NCBI RefSeq assembly: GCF_000485595.1
Contig: NW_014577157.1
Coordinates: forward strand, 214,600 to 236,752
Reading direction: 5' to 3'
Source of the DNA: Priapulus caudatus
Lineage: Eukaryota > Priapulida > Priapulimorpha > Priapulimorphida > Priapulidae
DNA length: 22,153 bases
The notes under the pieces are model-generated. The model was not told the DNA's origin. It searched no databases and saw nothing but the letters and a program-made list of their open reading frames with translations. A program made the translations under genes and the position numbers. Of the stretch, positions 1 to 9,566 are shown one piece after another (position 1 is the first letter of the stretch; every line of letters begins with the position of its first letter).

Positions 1-38
1 CCCCATGGTGCACGACACATCTCACCCCTCCCCATCAA
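1..38. repeat. Left fragment of the GC-rich 32-bp minisatellite
   Basis: The first 38 bases read almost the same as 1190-1222: CCATGGTGCACGACAC followed by the CACCCCTCCCCATCA core. This is therefore part of the same tandem array that resumes near 1062. The array probably continues to the left of the window. Confidence 0.85.
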
Positions 39-1061
39 GGGCGTCGGAACTGCGCGGCAGCCGCGGCGACCGCCGCGGCACTTTTTTCAGGCCATAAATT
101 TTCCGTAACCAAAATCTATTCCAATAATTATACGCGTCTTTTGGCGGTACATATATCATGTATATACGTGTAATCTAGGCCCCTATAAGCAGAAACCAGG
201 GTCAGATGAGGTCAGGTCAGGGGGCGTGTACAGGGGTGGGTCCAGGGGGTCCGGACCCCCCTCCCGCCGCAGAAAACGCATCTGAGGGGGTCTAATTTAA
301 AATTCTTTCTGGGGGAGGGCCCCCAGACCCCCCCCTTCGCGTGCAAAAACGTTCCTCAGAATGTCATGAAAACTTTCCTAAAACACGTTATTAGAACGTT
401 ACTGAATAATGTTAACCTAAAAGAAACATTCCCATAACATTCAAGGAACATAACTTTGTTAGCTGGGTATGTCTTACCGTTAGACCCCCCACCCCCCTGG
501 TCCAAATCCTGTACACGCCCCTGCAGGTCACCTTTAGCTATAAAATTTTATGATCCAGAACTCTGGCACACATTCCTCGGCTCACCATCTACTCCTGATT
601 CTATGCAGGCAGCATGCCGTTGCGTTATATAAGCGTAATGTTGCGTAATATTGAGGGAGCATGCTTTGCTCGGGGTCAGCGCGTTTCATGACGAATATTA
701 ACAGTTCGTTTGTGAGCACCAGTACAATTGTATGCATGTCTTGAATGGGAATGTATTTCAGGAAGTTTTACCAAAGATTATTCCACTGTTAAAGTGAGAA
801 AAATTAATTTGGAGTTAAGCAACAAATCTTTTAAATCATCATGTATTTTTCTAAATTACAGATGAAACACTTTTTTGTGCTAAATCACAATGCTCAGAAT
901 GCACCAGAGCCCACCATTTGCTTGTAGATTTCAAACATTTTCACGGGGGAGGGCATGCCCCCAGAACCCCCCCCCCCCTAGGGTGCTTCGCACTCCCGGG
1001 ACTCGCCCTATCACGAAAGCCGGCGGCACTATTTTATTGGCTTCGGACGCCTTGCCGTTCC
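39..1061. other. About 1 kb of non-array sequence interrupting the minisatellite
   Basis: This block separates two parts of one minisatellite. Its left end (GGGCGTCGGAA near 39) and right end (TTCGGACGCC near 1045) are imperfect inverted copies of each other, as expected of a decayed DNA transposon inserted in the array. It contains a smaller inverted-repeat element (218-523) and, from 889 on, a C-rich segment (GGGCATGCCCCCAG at 951) that recurs elsewhere in the window. No coding sequence is recognisable; 531-888 is A+T-rich with nothing identifiable. The boundaries and transposon reading are inferred; the interruption itself is seen directly. Confidence 0.5.
218..523. mobile_element. Small hAT-like non-autonomous element with terminal inverted repeats
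   Basis: The left end reads CAGGGGGCGTGTACAGG (218-234). The right end is its reverse complement with one G fewer (523-508), and the inversion continues loosely into the CCAGGGGG stretches at 242 and 491. Ends beginning CAGGGG are typical of hAT elements. CAGGTCA occurs at 213-219 and 524-530, so a flanking duplication is possible, but it overlaps the left end by two bases and no clean 8-bp duplication is seen. No transposase is encoded. The central part has a GGTCCGGACC palindrome and C-rich runs. Confidence 0.6.
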
Positions 1062-1780
1062 CCATCTCACCCTGCATGACACCGTCACGTCCCTCCCATT
1101 CAACGACCTGCACGATACCTCACCCCCTCCCCATCATACCCTGCACGATACCTCACCCCTCCCCATCATACCCTGCACGACACCTCAACCCATGGTGCAC
1201 GACACCTCACCCCTCCCCATCATACCCTGCACGACACCTCACCCCTCCCCATCATACCCTGCACGACACCTCAAACCCATGGGTGGGCACGACACCTCAC
1301 GCCCTACCCAAATCATACCCTGCACGACACCTCACCCCTCCCCATCATACCCTGCACGACACCTCACCCCTCCCCATCATACCCTGCACGACACCTCACG
1401 CATCCATACCCTGCACAACACCTCCCCTCCCCATACAACCCTGCACTGACAACCTCCACCCCTCCCATCATACCCTGCACGACACCTCAACCCCATGGCC
1501 TGCACGAACACCTGCACCCTCCCATCTACAGCCTTACGCACGGCGAGGGCTGCACGATCACCTGCAACCCCTCTCCCGATGCCTACACCTACACAACACG
1601 CGTCACCCCTTCCCCATCATACCCTGCACGACACCTCAACCCATGGTGCACGACACCTCACCCTCCCCATCATACCCTGCACGACCTCACGCCTCCCCAT
1701 CATACCTACACGATCCTCCCCATCCTACCCTGCACGACACCTCACCCCCTCCCCATCATACCTTCCGACGCCATGCGCGC
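1062..1780. repeat. 32-bp GC-rich minisatellite array
   Basis: Roughly fifteen to twenty copies of a 32-bp unit are present; the core is CCCCTCCCCATCATACC followed by CTGCACGACACCT. Adjacent clean copies (for example from 1331 and from 1363) are exactly 32 bp apart. A variant carrying CCATGGTGCACGACACC makes a longer composite unit near 1190, 1640 and at base 1. Copies between 1400 and 1600 are degraded. Long open frames here result from low stop-codon density in C-rich repeats and are not genes. There are no unique spacers, so this is not a CRISPR array. Confidence 0.95.
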
Positions 1781-2048
1781 CTACCACCGCGACCACTGCC
1801 GCCGTTATGACAACTATCACGCACACGCGCTGCGAGTCGACAGCCAGCACGTAGGTAATCTGCCCACCCGTGATCAGACCATTTCACGTCCGACCCTACA
1901 GACAGCAGACGCGCAACGGAGCAAACGCGCGCCGCGATGCGCTTGTGACAATGCGGTGGCGGCGGCGGCGGCGATGACACCCGAGCCCGACGATGGCGCC
2001 TGCATCGATCTGCCCGCCGTGTACGAGCAGACGCACGCGCGCACGCAC
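1781..2048. other. CpG-rich segment, no gene recognised
   Basis: The base composition changes to GC- and CpG-rich unique sequence with a (GGC)n run near 1958-1973. Open frames exist on both strands, but none has a recognisable domain. It could be an unmethylated regulatory or promoter region next to the GA tract; this is inference from composition only. Confidence 0.3.
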
Positions 2049-2132
2049 AGAGAGAGAGAGAGAGAGGGCGATAGAGAGAGAGGGGGAGCAAGAGAGAGAG
2101 AGCGGGAGGGAGAAGAGAGACAGACACAGAGA
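2049..2132. repeat. (GA)n microsatellite, interrupted
   Basis: GA dinucleotides on the plus strand are broken by GGGCGAT, GGGGGAGC and GCGGGAGG. Purine-rich sequence continues more loosely to about 2320. Confidence 0.95.
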
Positions 2133-3537
2133 AAATTAATGTGACAAGTGGCGGAGGACTGACTAGAGTTATGGAATTATACTGTAGAGAGAAACAATGA
2201 GACAGACAGTGAGAAGAAAGCGAGAGAGATTGAGGTAGCTTATATTGATAGAAAGAGAGAGATGAGTAATAAAGCAGGATAAGAAAGGGAAAGCGAGAGA
2301 TACGTGGGAGGCGAAGCGAGTGAATCACGCGCTGTTGTGGTCGGGCCGACACCGTGGCAGCGAGCGACGCGGCGTCGTGACGAACACTGCAGGGGCACGG
2401 ATAAAACCCCGGACCCAGGGCAGCCTTCTTCGCAGGCTTGATAAATAACATTGAACGCGCTCAGTGAAGATTTCCGCGGAGGCTCGCGCCTGTCGCCTTC
2501 CAGGGACGATTACGGGGAACGGATGATACCGGTCCGGACGAATCGGGAGGGAGTACCACTCTTGTGTCATTTTAGGGGGCACGCTCCGAATGTGACCTTT
2601 CGAGGAGATATGCGCTAGCGAGTAAAAACAAAGGAATGGTCCATCGGCGCTGGGAGTCATCCGTCAGATTTTCCGCGCGGGGAACCCACTTTATCCGTGC
2701 TCAGCTGGATAACGCTGCCTATTACTTCCAACACCCAACATGATCACGCCTGCTGTCTCACAGTTAGCGATAGCTCTCCACGGCCAGCGCGTGACCGACC
2801 TAGGAATCTTGGATCCGATGTCCCTGCGCATTATTACGCCAGAAGCCTTCGCGGGGACGCATCACAGCCTTAGTCATATCTGACGGAAAGCGCAAGCGCG
2901 TGTCCTGCATGATACAATGGGCTGCTCATTCTTGCAGCCCGCCCCCCCCTTACCGCCACACGCGCCCGCATCAATCTCCCATACATAAGAGTGCAGTGCA
3001 GATGCTACACTGTAGGGCCCTACAGCCTGCTTTGTTGTTTACGCTCACGACATACAACAGTTTTCTGCAATTTTACTGCTTCTGCTCCTACTGCTACGCG
3101 CACAAATGTCCTGTGGACATGATAATTTAACAGATCTACTTCAACGATTGTGAACATAATCTCTTTCGCCCCCCACCCCACCCCCAATTTTCATCACATC
3201 ATGAACACCGGGCACTATTTTGCTCAAGCAACACAGACTGCCGGTACGAAATCTCGTGACCACCTCTCCTACCCAGATTTGTCTCAGCCCGGCAACAGAA
3301 ATACTAGCTTTCTATAATTCCGCATGAGTGTGCAAATATTTACCAAGGGTGCATCGACTTGTCGCCGTGTTACTTCAACTCACTTCCCACAACTGCTCCG
3401 CCACCACCTCGGCACAATCACAAAGCGCGTTCTTTTCCGAGCTGAACTAAGGAGCAACTTAATTATCAGTGGATGATTGATACCCAGTCGGTTATACGCA
3501 ACCATTAGCTAGAACTTTGCGGACTGCCGCCAGACAC
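2133..3537. other. Non-coding region: purine-rich, then CpG-rich, then mixed
   Basis: Bases 2133-2320 are purine-rich on the plus strand. Bases 2320-2900 are CpG-rich unique sequence. A minus-strand frame (2660-2325, 111 codons, rich in Arg and Pro) is open there, but I recognise no domain in it and no splice context supports it. Bases 2900-3537 include C-rich runs (2940-2950 and 3170-3186) and otherwise nothing identifiable. Confidence 0.3.
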
Positions 3538-4084
3538 GCCGCGGCTTAGCTCTAGTACTATAGCCCGCGTACAGTTGCCGCAGGCCTATAGAACATTTTA
3601 TGCCAGGTTTCGTAACTGCACCTGTCCCCCAATGCTTCCACGAAAAATGGCTCACAAAACGCAAAATGATCGGGCTTTTTAACACTTATTTATCTACATC
3701 ATAGTACATGGAATGCTGTTGTGTACACGCGTGACGTCACCCGAAATGTAATAGGCTGCATCATAGCTGCCCATGTGTTTTGTCTACATTTCGGGTGACG
3801 TCACGCGTGTACACAACAACATTTGAAAACGAAACGCAAGTAGTGCTAGCACTTTGAGGAATAAATGCATAAATACAGGGTGTAAAGTTGTGGAAAGTGT
3901 TCAAAAAGATAGGCGAGATGTCCATGTAGATAAATAAGTGTTAAAAAGCCCGATCATTCTGCGTTTTGTGAGCCATTTTTCGTGGAAGCATTAGGGGACA
4001 GGTGCAGTTACGAAACCTGGCATAAAATGTTCTATAGCCCTGCGACAACAGTACGCGGGCTATAGTACTAGAGCTAGCCGCGGC
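3538..4084. mobile_element. Foldback element with long nested inverted repeats
   Basis: The outer arms are 3538-3699 and 4084-3924, about 160 bp each, and are nearly identical in inverted orientation; both begin GCCGCGGCT and end at TTATCTACAT. Inside lies a second, perfect 34-bp inverted pair (3717-3750 and 3785-3818) containing the CREB-type palindrome TGACGTCA in each arm. About 105 bp unique to the right half (3819-3923) makes the element asymmetric. Flanks CCAGACAC (3530-3537) and TCAGACTC (4085-4092) match at 6 of 8 positions, suggesting an old 8-bp target duplication. No protein is encoded. The superfamily is not determined. Confidence 0.85.
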
Positions 4085-4302
4085 TCAGACTCGTGACAGC
4101 AATAAACCAATAGGTTGGCGGAGCACATGCGGTAAAATCCCTCCCAAAACATGAGTACGGTACGTACATCTCTCTCTACACAGCGTGCAGAGGTGTTAAA
4201 GCGATGATTTCTCATGTTTTTTACCAACCGTACTTTTCCATCTGTACGCTCACAATGTCAGCACAGTTGATTTTATCAAATTACGGCTGAAATTCTCGAT
4301 TC
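4085..4302. other. Unassigned non-coding sequence
   Basis: Unique sequence between the foldback element and the CA microsatellite. No gene or repeat is recognised. Confidence 0.3.
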
Positions 4303-4366
4303 CACACACGCACAAGCACAAGCACGGGCACGCACGATACACACACCGCTGGCGCGCGCACACGCA

Positions 4367-4424
<58 letters not shown>
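4303..4424. repeat. (CA)n / (CGCA)n microsatellite
   Basis: Imperfect CACGCA and CACAAG repeats pass into (CGCA)n at about 4361-4384 and then an uninterrupted (CA)n run to 4424. A G7 run follows at 4464-4471. Confidence 0.95.
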
Positions 4425-4425
<1 letters not shown>

Positions 4426-5096
4426 CTCCGCAATCCAGCACTATAACAAATTTTAGTAGCATTGGGGGGGGGCCCGCACCAGCACGCAAGCTTTAGTTTT
4501 TCCCAGCCTTTTTATTTTAGTTTAAAAACGGCATGGTTACTCCGTGCAATGCACCAACAATCAACTTTCAAATGAGCTTTGCTTCTAAGCTCACGTAAAA
4601 TTTGGGCTAAGGTGGGTACTGGTGCGGAGACATTCCTCCAATAACTCGGATAAATTTTCTGCAATTTTTTGTTATGCAGTGCAAGTTAGATGTCGTGTGC
4701 AAGTTAGATTATGCAGTGCAAGTTAGATGTCGAGAAAGCCGAATTGAAGATGTTCCACTGTAATTTTAAACAAGAATTTCCACTTTCCAACATGCACTGG
4801 CTATGGTCTGTTTGCTCACGCAAGACTACAAGTAAACACTGATTTAATAGCAAACATTGCAAGGCAGCCGTCTACATCTGCAGGAGATGATTATGTATTA
4901 CATACAACAGTAGCATACAGTAACAGGCCTCACAGGAACCATCCACCCTACACACATACTTCACAGTACAGACCGCATCCACACTACAGATTACAGTAGG
5001 ACCCATACAAACTTAGTAACACGGATCATGAATTCTAAACGATAGACATCTGTAATACTACTGACCTCATCAATGCTTGCTGTACAGTGCAGAATG
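4425..5096. other. Non-coding region with a 37-bp direct duplication
   Basis: A 24-bp sequence starting TTATGCAGTGCAAG occurs at 4672-4695 and again at 4709-4732, a tandem period of 37 bp. TTTATT at 4511-4516 is AATAAA on the minus strand and lies about 580 bp downstream of the stop of the minus-strand frame at 5097. It could be the poly(A) signal if that frame is a terminal exon. Nothing else is recognised. Confidence 0.35.
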
Positions 5097-5300
5097 TCAA
5101 TAATAAACTTCACTTGTAAGAGTCACACATGCTTCTATCATTTCACCAGCACTTTTAACATTTTCGGTTGCATCCCAACACAGCAGCTGGTGGCAAGCCT
5201 GGATTTCAATAGTAATTCTTCTCAGATTAGCAATGAATAGCAACACATAAATATTGTCCTTGGTGCTCAGTGCATACTGCAAATATGCCCCTCGCAAGCT
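5097..5300 (-). CDS. Candidate terminal coding exon, unidentified protein
   Basis: The minus strand is open for 67 codons from a possible acceptor (CTTACACAG, ending 5301) to TGA at 5097-5099. The peptide looks like a real helical protein segment: it has AYLQYALSTKDNIYVLLF and then QACHQLLCWDATENVKSAGE, with no low complexity. A minus-strand AATAAA near 4514 could end the transcript. The spacing of ACH, W and SA.E resembles, from memory, the C-terminal part of TMEM98, a single-pass membrane protein; this is a weak match made by eye. Against it, the acceptor lacks a strong pyrimidine tract and no connecting exon was found. It could also be a chance frame. Confidence 0.35.
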   Translation of the reverse strand, partial: SLRGAYLQYALSTKDNIYVLLFIANLRRITIEIQACHQLLCWDATENVKSAGEMIEACVTLTSEVYY

Positions 5301-5894
5301 CTGTGTAAGTACTGAACTGTAAAGTTCTATTCAGAATGCTAGAAAATATTTCTCGCAATGAGTTACCTAAAATTTCAAGCGAAATGAAAAATATGCAACC
5401 GTAATTATTCATTCAAATTTATTTAATTATATTTACTCAAATAATTGCAAAAACGTACAAGCCACAATTCAACACATAATGAAGGTTGTAAGACCTTGAA
5501 TTTCTATTAATGAGAACTGCAGAACTTCGAAGGCTGAAATACAGCTGTGTGAGACAAGCATGGCGTTAACCCCGCCGTAATAGGGTTTTACTGATGACTT
5601 CTTGTCAGTTAACTTTACCTATGTGACATCGATTCGTTAGCAATGACTAAAAACTCATGAAGGACTCGCACGCGCCGCGTGGAAGGGTGAGTAAAAAATG
5701 ATTTTGCTACGGCAGTGCGTACCAATACCCCGGCAATGCCATCCCTCCTCGCCAGCCGGACGAAAAAGGTGCTTAAAAACCTCCACCTGCTGGCTTTATG
5801 GCATCCCTGTTCACTGAGCTGCCATTGACGCCCGACCCCGCACCTGGTTTACTCAGAAAATTACGTGAGCTCACCCCCCCCCCGCGCGTTAAAG
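5301..5894. other. Unassigned non-coding sequence
   Basis: A+T-rich sequence to about 5560, then more GC-rich sequence with a C10 run (5874-5883) before the TA repeat. No coding exon or named repeat could be supported. Confidence 0.3.
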
Positions 5895-5967
5895 TTTACA
5901 TGTATATATATATAAATATATATACCTATATATAGATATACCTAAATATATATATACCTATATATGG
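5895..5967. repeat. (TA)n-rich microsatellite with ACC interruptions
   Basis: TATATA runs alternate with TATATACCTATATATA-type units. The sequence then changes abruptly to CCGGGCAGG. Confidence 0.85.
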
Positions 5968-6501
5968 CCGGGCAGGATGTACAGGAGTACCGGGCAACAT
6001 TAAGAAGACCGGGCATGCCCCCAGGTGGCATCGCGACGCGCCGTACACCGGCCACTGCCTATGATACTCGGCAGTCTGGCAGGCAGGCAACCAGTTAGCC
6101 GCGCTCACCAGCAGCATGCTGGTCACATTGTCATGCTAATCGCTGGCAGTCGACATTCTGCAGTGCGAGCGCGCTTACGCATGTACGTTCGTAGCTCGCG
6201 AAGGCCAGCGAACGCATCCGATACTGATGCACATCAGTGATTTTACGTACATCGTTCGCAGAGCGACAAATGTAACAATAACGTCAATTCAAAACTCGTA
6301 GCGTGCGCGTACTTGCGCTTCCAAAGTACGTGGCAAGTGAAACTAGATACACATTACACACATTACATAAAATAAGTACTGTGCTGTAGAATAAAAGATT
6401 TCTTTTAACGTCCTGGACAGAAGAAGAGCATTCCTGTTGATTGAACCAATACATATTACAACGCAGCTTGGACAACAGTCACTAACTCGCCAGGAACATA
6501 C
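5968..6501. other. Unassigned region containing a recurrent C-rich motif
   Basis: It contains GGGCATGCCCCCAGG at 6011-6025, a motif also found at 951-965 and in altered form at 17185-17200, which suggests repeat-derived sequence. Open frames on both strands (6025-6240 plus, 6475-6284 minus) have no recognisable domain. Confidence 0.3.
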
Positions 6502-6602
6502 ACAAAGTATTTCCTTTTCAAGTCTTTAATAATGACAAAAACCAGTATGACAATTAGTGAGATAACACCTATAATGGCAATGTCAACATTATAAACTTTA
6601 AA
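6502..6602 (-). CDS. Candidate transmembrane exon, unidentified protein
   Basis: Read on the minus strand from acceptor CCTAG to donor GTATGT (6501-6496), this 101-bp segment encodes VDIAIIGVISLIVILVFVII followed by KDLKRKYF: a single membrane helix with a basic cytosolic edge. An in-frame TAG sits at the acceptor, so the frame needs a splice there. Phase 0 at its start agrees with the phase 0 end of the candidate first exon at 10736-10617. Without splicing at the donor, the frame would run on to TAA at 6456-6458. The VxIxxIGV pattern is reminiscent of the N-terminal helix of TMEM98, but that is a guess. The acceptor is poor in pyrimidines. Confidence 0.35.
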
Positions 6603-6750
6603 CTAGGCTGCATGATCTTAACGTACACAGCGAAGATCAGACCATGTCACGGGCATTACCTGGTAATAGCCCATGACAGAACCACATATAGGTAGTATGT
6701 GGCTGTTTTCCATTAGAGGTGAGTACTTCAGCTTTATCAGCATCCGAAAA

Positions 6751-6831
6751 AGTATATATACCATATAATTCTACTAGCATAATTATATTAGCAATATAAT
6801 TATGCTCGTAGAATTATATGGTATATATACT
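6751..6831. repeat. Near-perfect hairpin (38-bp arms, 5-nt loop)
   Basis: The left arm 6751-6788 (starting AGTATATATACCATATAATT) and right arm 6794-6831 are exact inverted copies except for one position, with loop TAGCA. It is A+T-rich. It may be a minimal inverted-repeat element or a structured RNA source; no protein is encoded. Confidence 0.85.
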
Positions 6832-8430
6832 AATAGTATTGCTCATAATAAAAACACAAACATTATCAATAAAACTGGTGTATCGTAAGGGTTTTGTATG
6901 ATATTAAAAAAACGAGTTTTACGTACAGCCATGTCACGGTACATCGCTTGAACTTGTTTACATGTGCCACTCAAGACTCAAGTTTACCTTCCAGCACATA
7001 CACTTCACAGCAAAGGTTTTGTGAGCATAACAAACATGCCACGAAACATTTGTACGTAAAAAATATGTAACTCATGAACATTCATTCAGCTACCCGGCAC
7101 GGTTGGTGTATCTGATCTTGCGATATTGACATGGTGCACACCAAAATACCTAATGATGAGGTCAATTAGTTGAACACTGTTCACAGCCCATCTAGTTGGC
7201 ATGCTGCCCGAAGGCACAGAAGCTGATGGAGGTTATGTGTGAAACATGCTTTTCCAGGCGCAGGAATGCTGGATGGCAACTTCTCGCCTTAGTGCTTGCC
7301 AAATGCTGCTTAAAAACGTCTGTGATATCCCTTTACAGTACTGTGAGTGTGAATGGCGAGCGCATTATGAACACATCTGTTGGTTATGCCATTCTTTGCT
7401 GCATGGGACTAAATTACACTTTGAGGCTTGTGGGGCACAATTACATGCAACAAAAACAATTTGAATCGTAGTGTTGCAGGAAAGATGTCTGCCACATAGA
7501 TAATATAGATACATAGATTACATAAATCCTTACAAAATGACATCACACAGGTTTTTAAACAGGAATAAGGATGCATTCAGCTGCATGCACATGTACGAAT
7601 GTATGTATATACGCACAGTTTGTTTTGCATCCCACATTATGCCAGCCTCCACTATCAAGTGATTCATGTACTTGCATGTTACTGAATGAAAGATGCCACT
7701 CTCGCAATATTAATTACACAGCACTAGTAAGCTGTATTTATTGAACCTCACAGACACTACTGGTTTTTACATCACATAAACATTAAACATTTACTATCAA
7801 TGGTCCTACTGGTACGTGTACGTATGTCTATTTTCGTACCTCATGTGGAAATAAGTACAATTAGTGTTTATTAATTAGCATGTTGAGCCTCAATTTTTAC
7901 TATAATCTACCAGCCCTTAACAGGTTATTAGTTTTTAAAACCTTTGATTTCTAATTCCCTGTATAGGGGAAAGAGCAATTTAGTTGTTTCCCTTTCATAA
8001 AACCAAGCTTCTGATCGTACGTCTTGAACCTGATTTTACAAGAAGCCTAATTTTACAAACCTATGCTACTGAAAAGAAATTGCTAGCGACAAGATTATAA
8101 TATATTATGAATTTCAAATACATCAATATTAGCATTCGGCAGGCTACAATTCATTCTTGTGAAATCTGGTTTGTTTTTCTTGGTTATATTTTGAGCATTT
8201 TACATTTGCATTTACATCATTTTTTACTAGAGTACATACAATGTAGTAAAGCAAAAACTTCCATACATATAAACAGAGATGATGCTTATAAAAATCGTTA
8301 GCCTGTTGTTGCTTTTAGCAGCCGATAACCATATATATGCATTGTCACTAGATTAGCTGAATGATCGTAGGTGTCCTTTTAATGTCAAATAAGACAATTG
8401 CAACCAGAATAGGTTTGAAAGACTCAGGGT
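6832..8430. other. A+T-rich region; one possible plus-strand exon near 7258
   Basis: Mostly unassigned A+T-rich sequence. On the plus strand, a good acceptor (TGCTTTTCCAG, ending 7257) and a consensus donor (GTGAGT at 7343) bound an 85-bp segment that reads AQECWMATSRLSACQMLLKN and on in one frame. Other frames are open too (91 codons, 7196-7471), so neither frame nor coding status is certain. Nothing else in the region was recognised. Confidence 0.2.
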
Positions 8431-8560
8431 GTTAGCCAGGGAGAAAAAATCAGGGAATCTCATCATCTGCGCGAAGCGAGGATGCTGCGGGCACGAAGCG
8501 CCCTAGGGGGAAAAACCGACAATTTTATTTTCATGCAGGGGTAAAATTGGTCGGCCTTCA
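8431..8560. repeat. Degenerate interspersed repeat fragment
   Basis: CGAAGCGCCCTAGGGG near 8494 is, apart from one base, the reverse complement of CCCCTAGGGTGCTTCG near 978. This indicates copies of the same repeat family in opposite orientation. Its limits are uncertain. Confidence 0.45.
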
Positions 8561-9113
8561 TGCCGTCTCATCCAAGTATAGGCCATCCAAAAGACGGCTA
8601 GACAGCTAGGTCTCTGGCTATCACACTGGAAAGACTAGCACTTGTAGTACATGTCTAGAAGGAGGAAGGAGAATAAGTTAGAATGAAGTACTTCATCAGA
8701 TTACAACCATATTTCCTAAAAGAAAATATGACTAGGTTACCTGGCTACCAACAAAAATTCAAAATTTGTCAAACCATAAAACATAGCTGCTACTGCACAC
8801 CAGATGGGGCTAAACACAACCCAATTTCCATCTAAATAGGGTTTGGGGTTGGGGTGAAACAAAGTACCCGATTTTATGATTTCTCTCATAGCACTTTGAA
8901 AAACCAAGAGAAAAACATCATGAAACTTTAAAGTGACCATGTAAACCCCCTATTCATGAAAACATAATTGTTCAGTAGTCAAGTTTTTGGTTAGTTTTAA
9001 TTCGGGGAGGGGGGGTCAAATATACCCGAGTACGGAGAATAATCCACCAGGTTGTATTATTTTATAAACAAATAAACCTTCTAAAAACTTTGGGAATCCC
9101 AAAGGCTATAGAC
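8561..9113. other. Unassigned non-coding sequence
   Basis: A minus-strand frame (8940-8737, 67 codons) is open but has no recognisable domain or splice sites. A G-rich run lies at 9004-9015. No gene is supported. Confidence 0.3.
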
Positions 9114-9566
9114 TAGTGATGATAATCAATTATAATCAAGAGTTAATAATTTCCAGATGCCGACTAGATAATCGATAATCGTTAGCTTAGTAAGAACAAT
9201 GCTGCAAGCCCTCAAAATACTAGCTATTTTACTTCTTTAGTTCTACAAACTAAACTGCACAAATTATAAATGTGCAATTTATCCATACAGTATCCCAAAA
9301 ACAGTTTATGACAGTTTTGTTCAACATCACATTACAACAAATGTTTAAATATTTATGCGTACAACTATTATCTAATAATAATATAGAGCAATTCCTGCCC
9401 TCTTTAGATATATAGAGAATATAATCATATTGATAAAATAAGACTACAGAACAAGGTCATGCAAGCACTATGATAATTAAACAATTATCATCCCATTACA
9501 AGTGATTGTGATCGGTTGGGTGTAAACAATAACAGATAATAAAATTCCAGCTGATTCCCATCACTA
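9114..9566. mobile_element. hAT-like non-autonomous element
   Basis: The left end TAGTGATGATAATCA (9114-9128) and the reverse complement of the right end, TAGTGATGGGAATCA (9566-9552), agree at 13 of 15 bases. Flanking octamers CTATAGAC and GACTAGAC agree at 5 of 8, which fits a decayed 8-bp hAT target duplication. The interior is A+T-rich and contains GATAATCGATAATCG (9167-9181). No transposase is present. Superfamily assignment rests on end sequence and duplication length only. Confidence 0.55.

Noticed and set aside
1062-1780. Repeat array considered as a CRISPR
   Set aside because: Units are directly tandem without unique spacers and the DNA is eukaryotic.
890-1810. 306-codon open frame on the plus strand, Pro/His/Thr-rich
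   Set aside because: It is a translation of the 32-bp minisatellite; neighbouring frames are also open and there is no domain.
1756-2451. 231-codon minus-strand frame rich in Ser and Leu
   Set aside because: It reads the complement of the GA/purine tract and CpG-rich flank; no domain and no splice or start context.
2325-2660. 111-codon minus-strand Arg/Pro-rich frame
   Set aside because: Low stop density is expected in CpG-rich sequence; no family resemblance could be stated.
8737-8940. 67-codon minus-strand frame with hydrophobic stretches
   Set aside because: No splice sites, promoter or recognisable motif; likely a chance frame in A+T-rich DNA.
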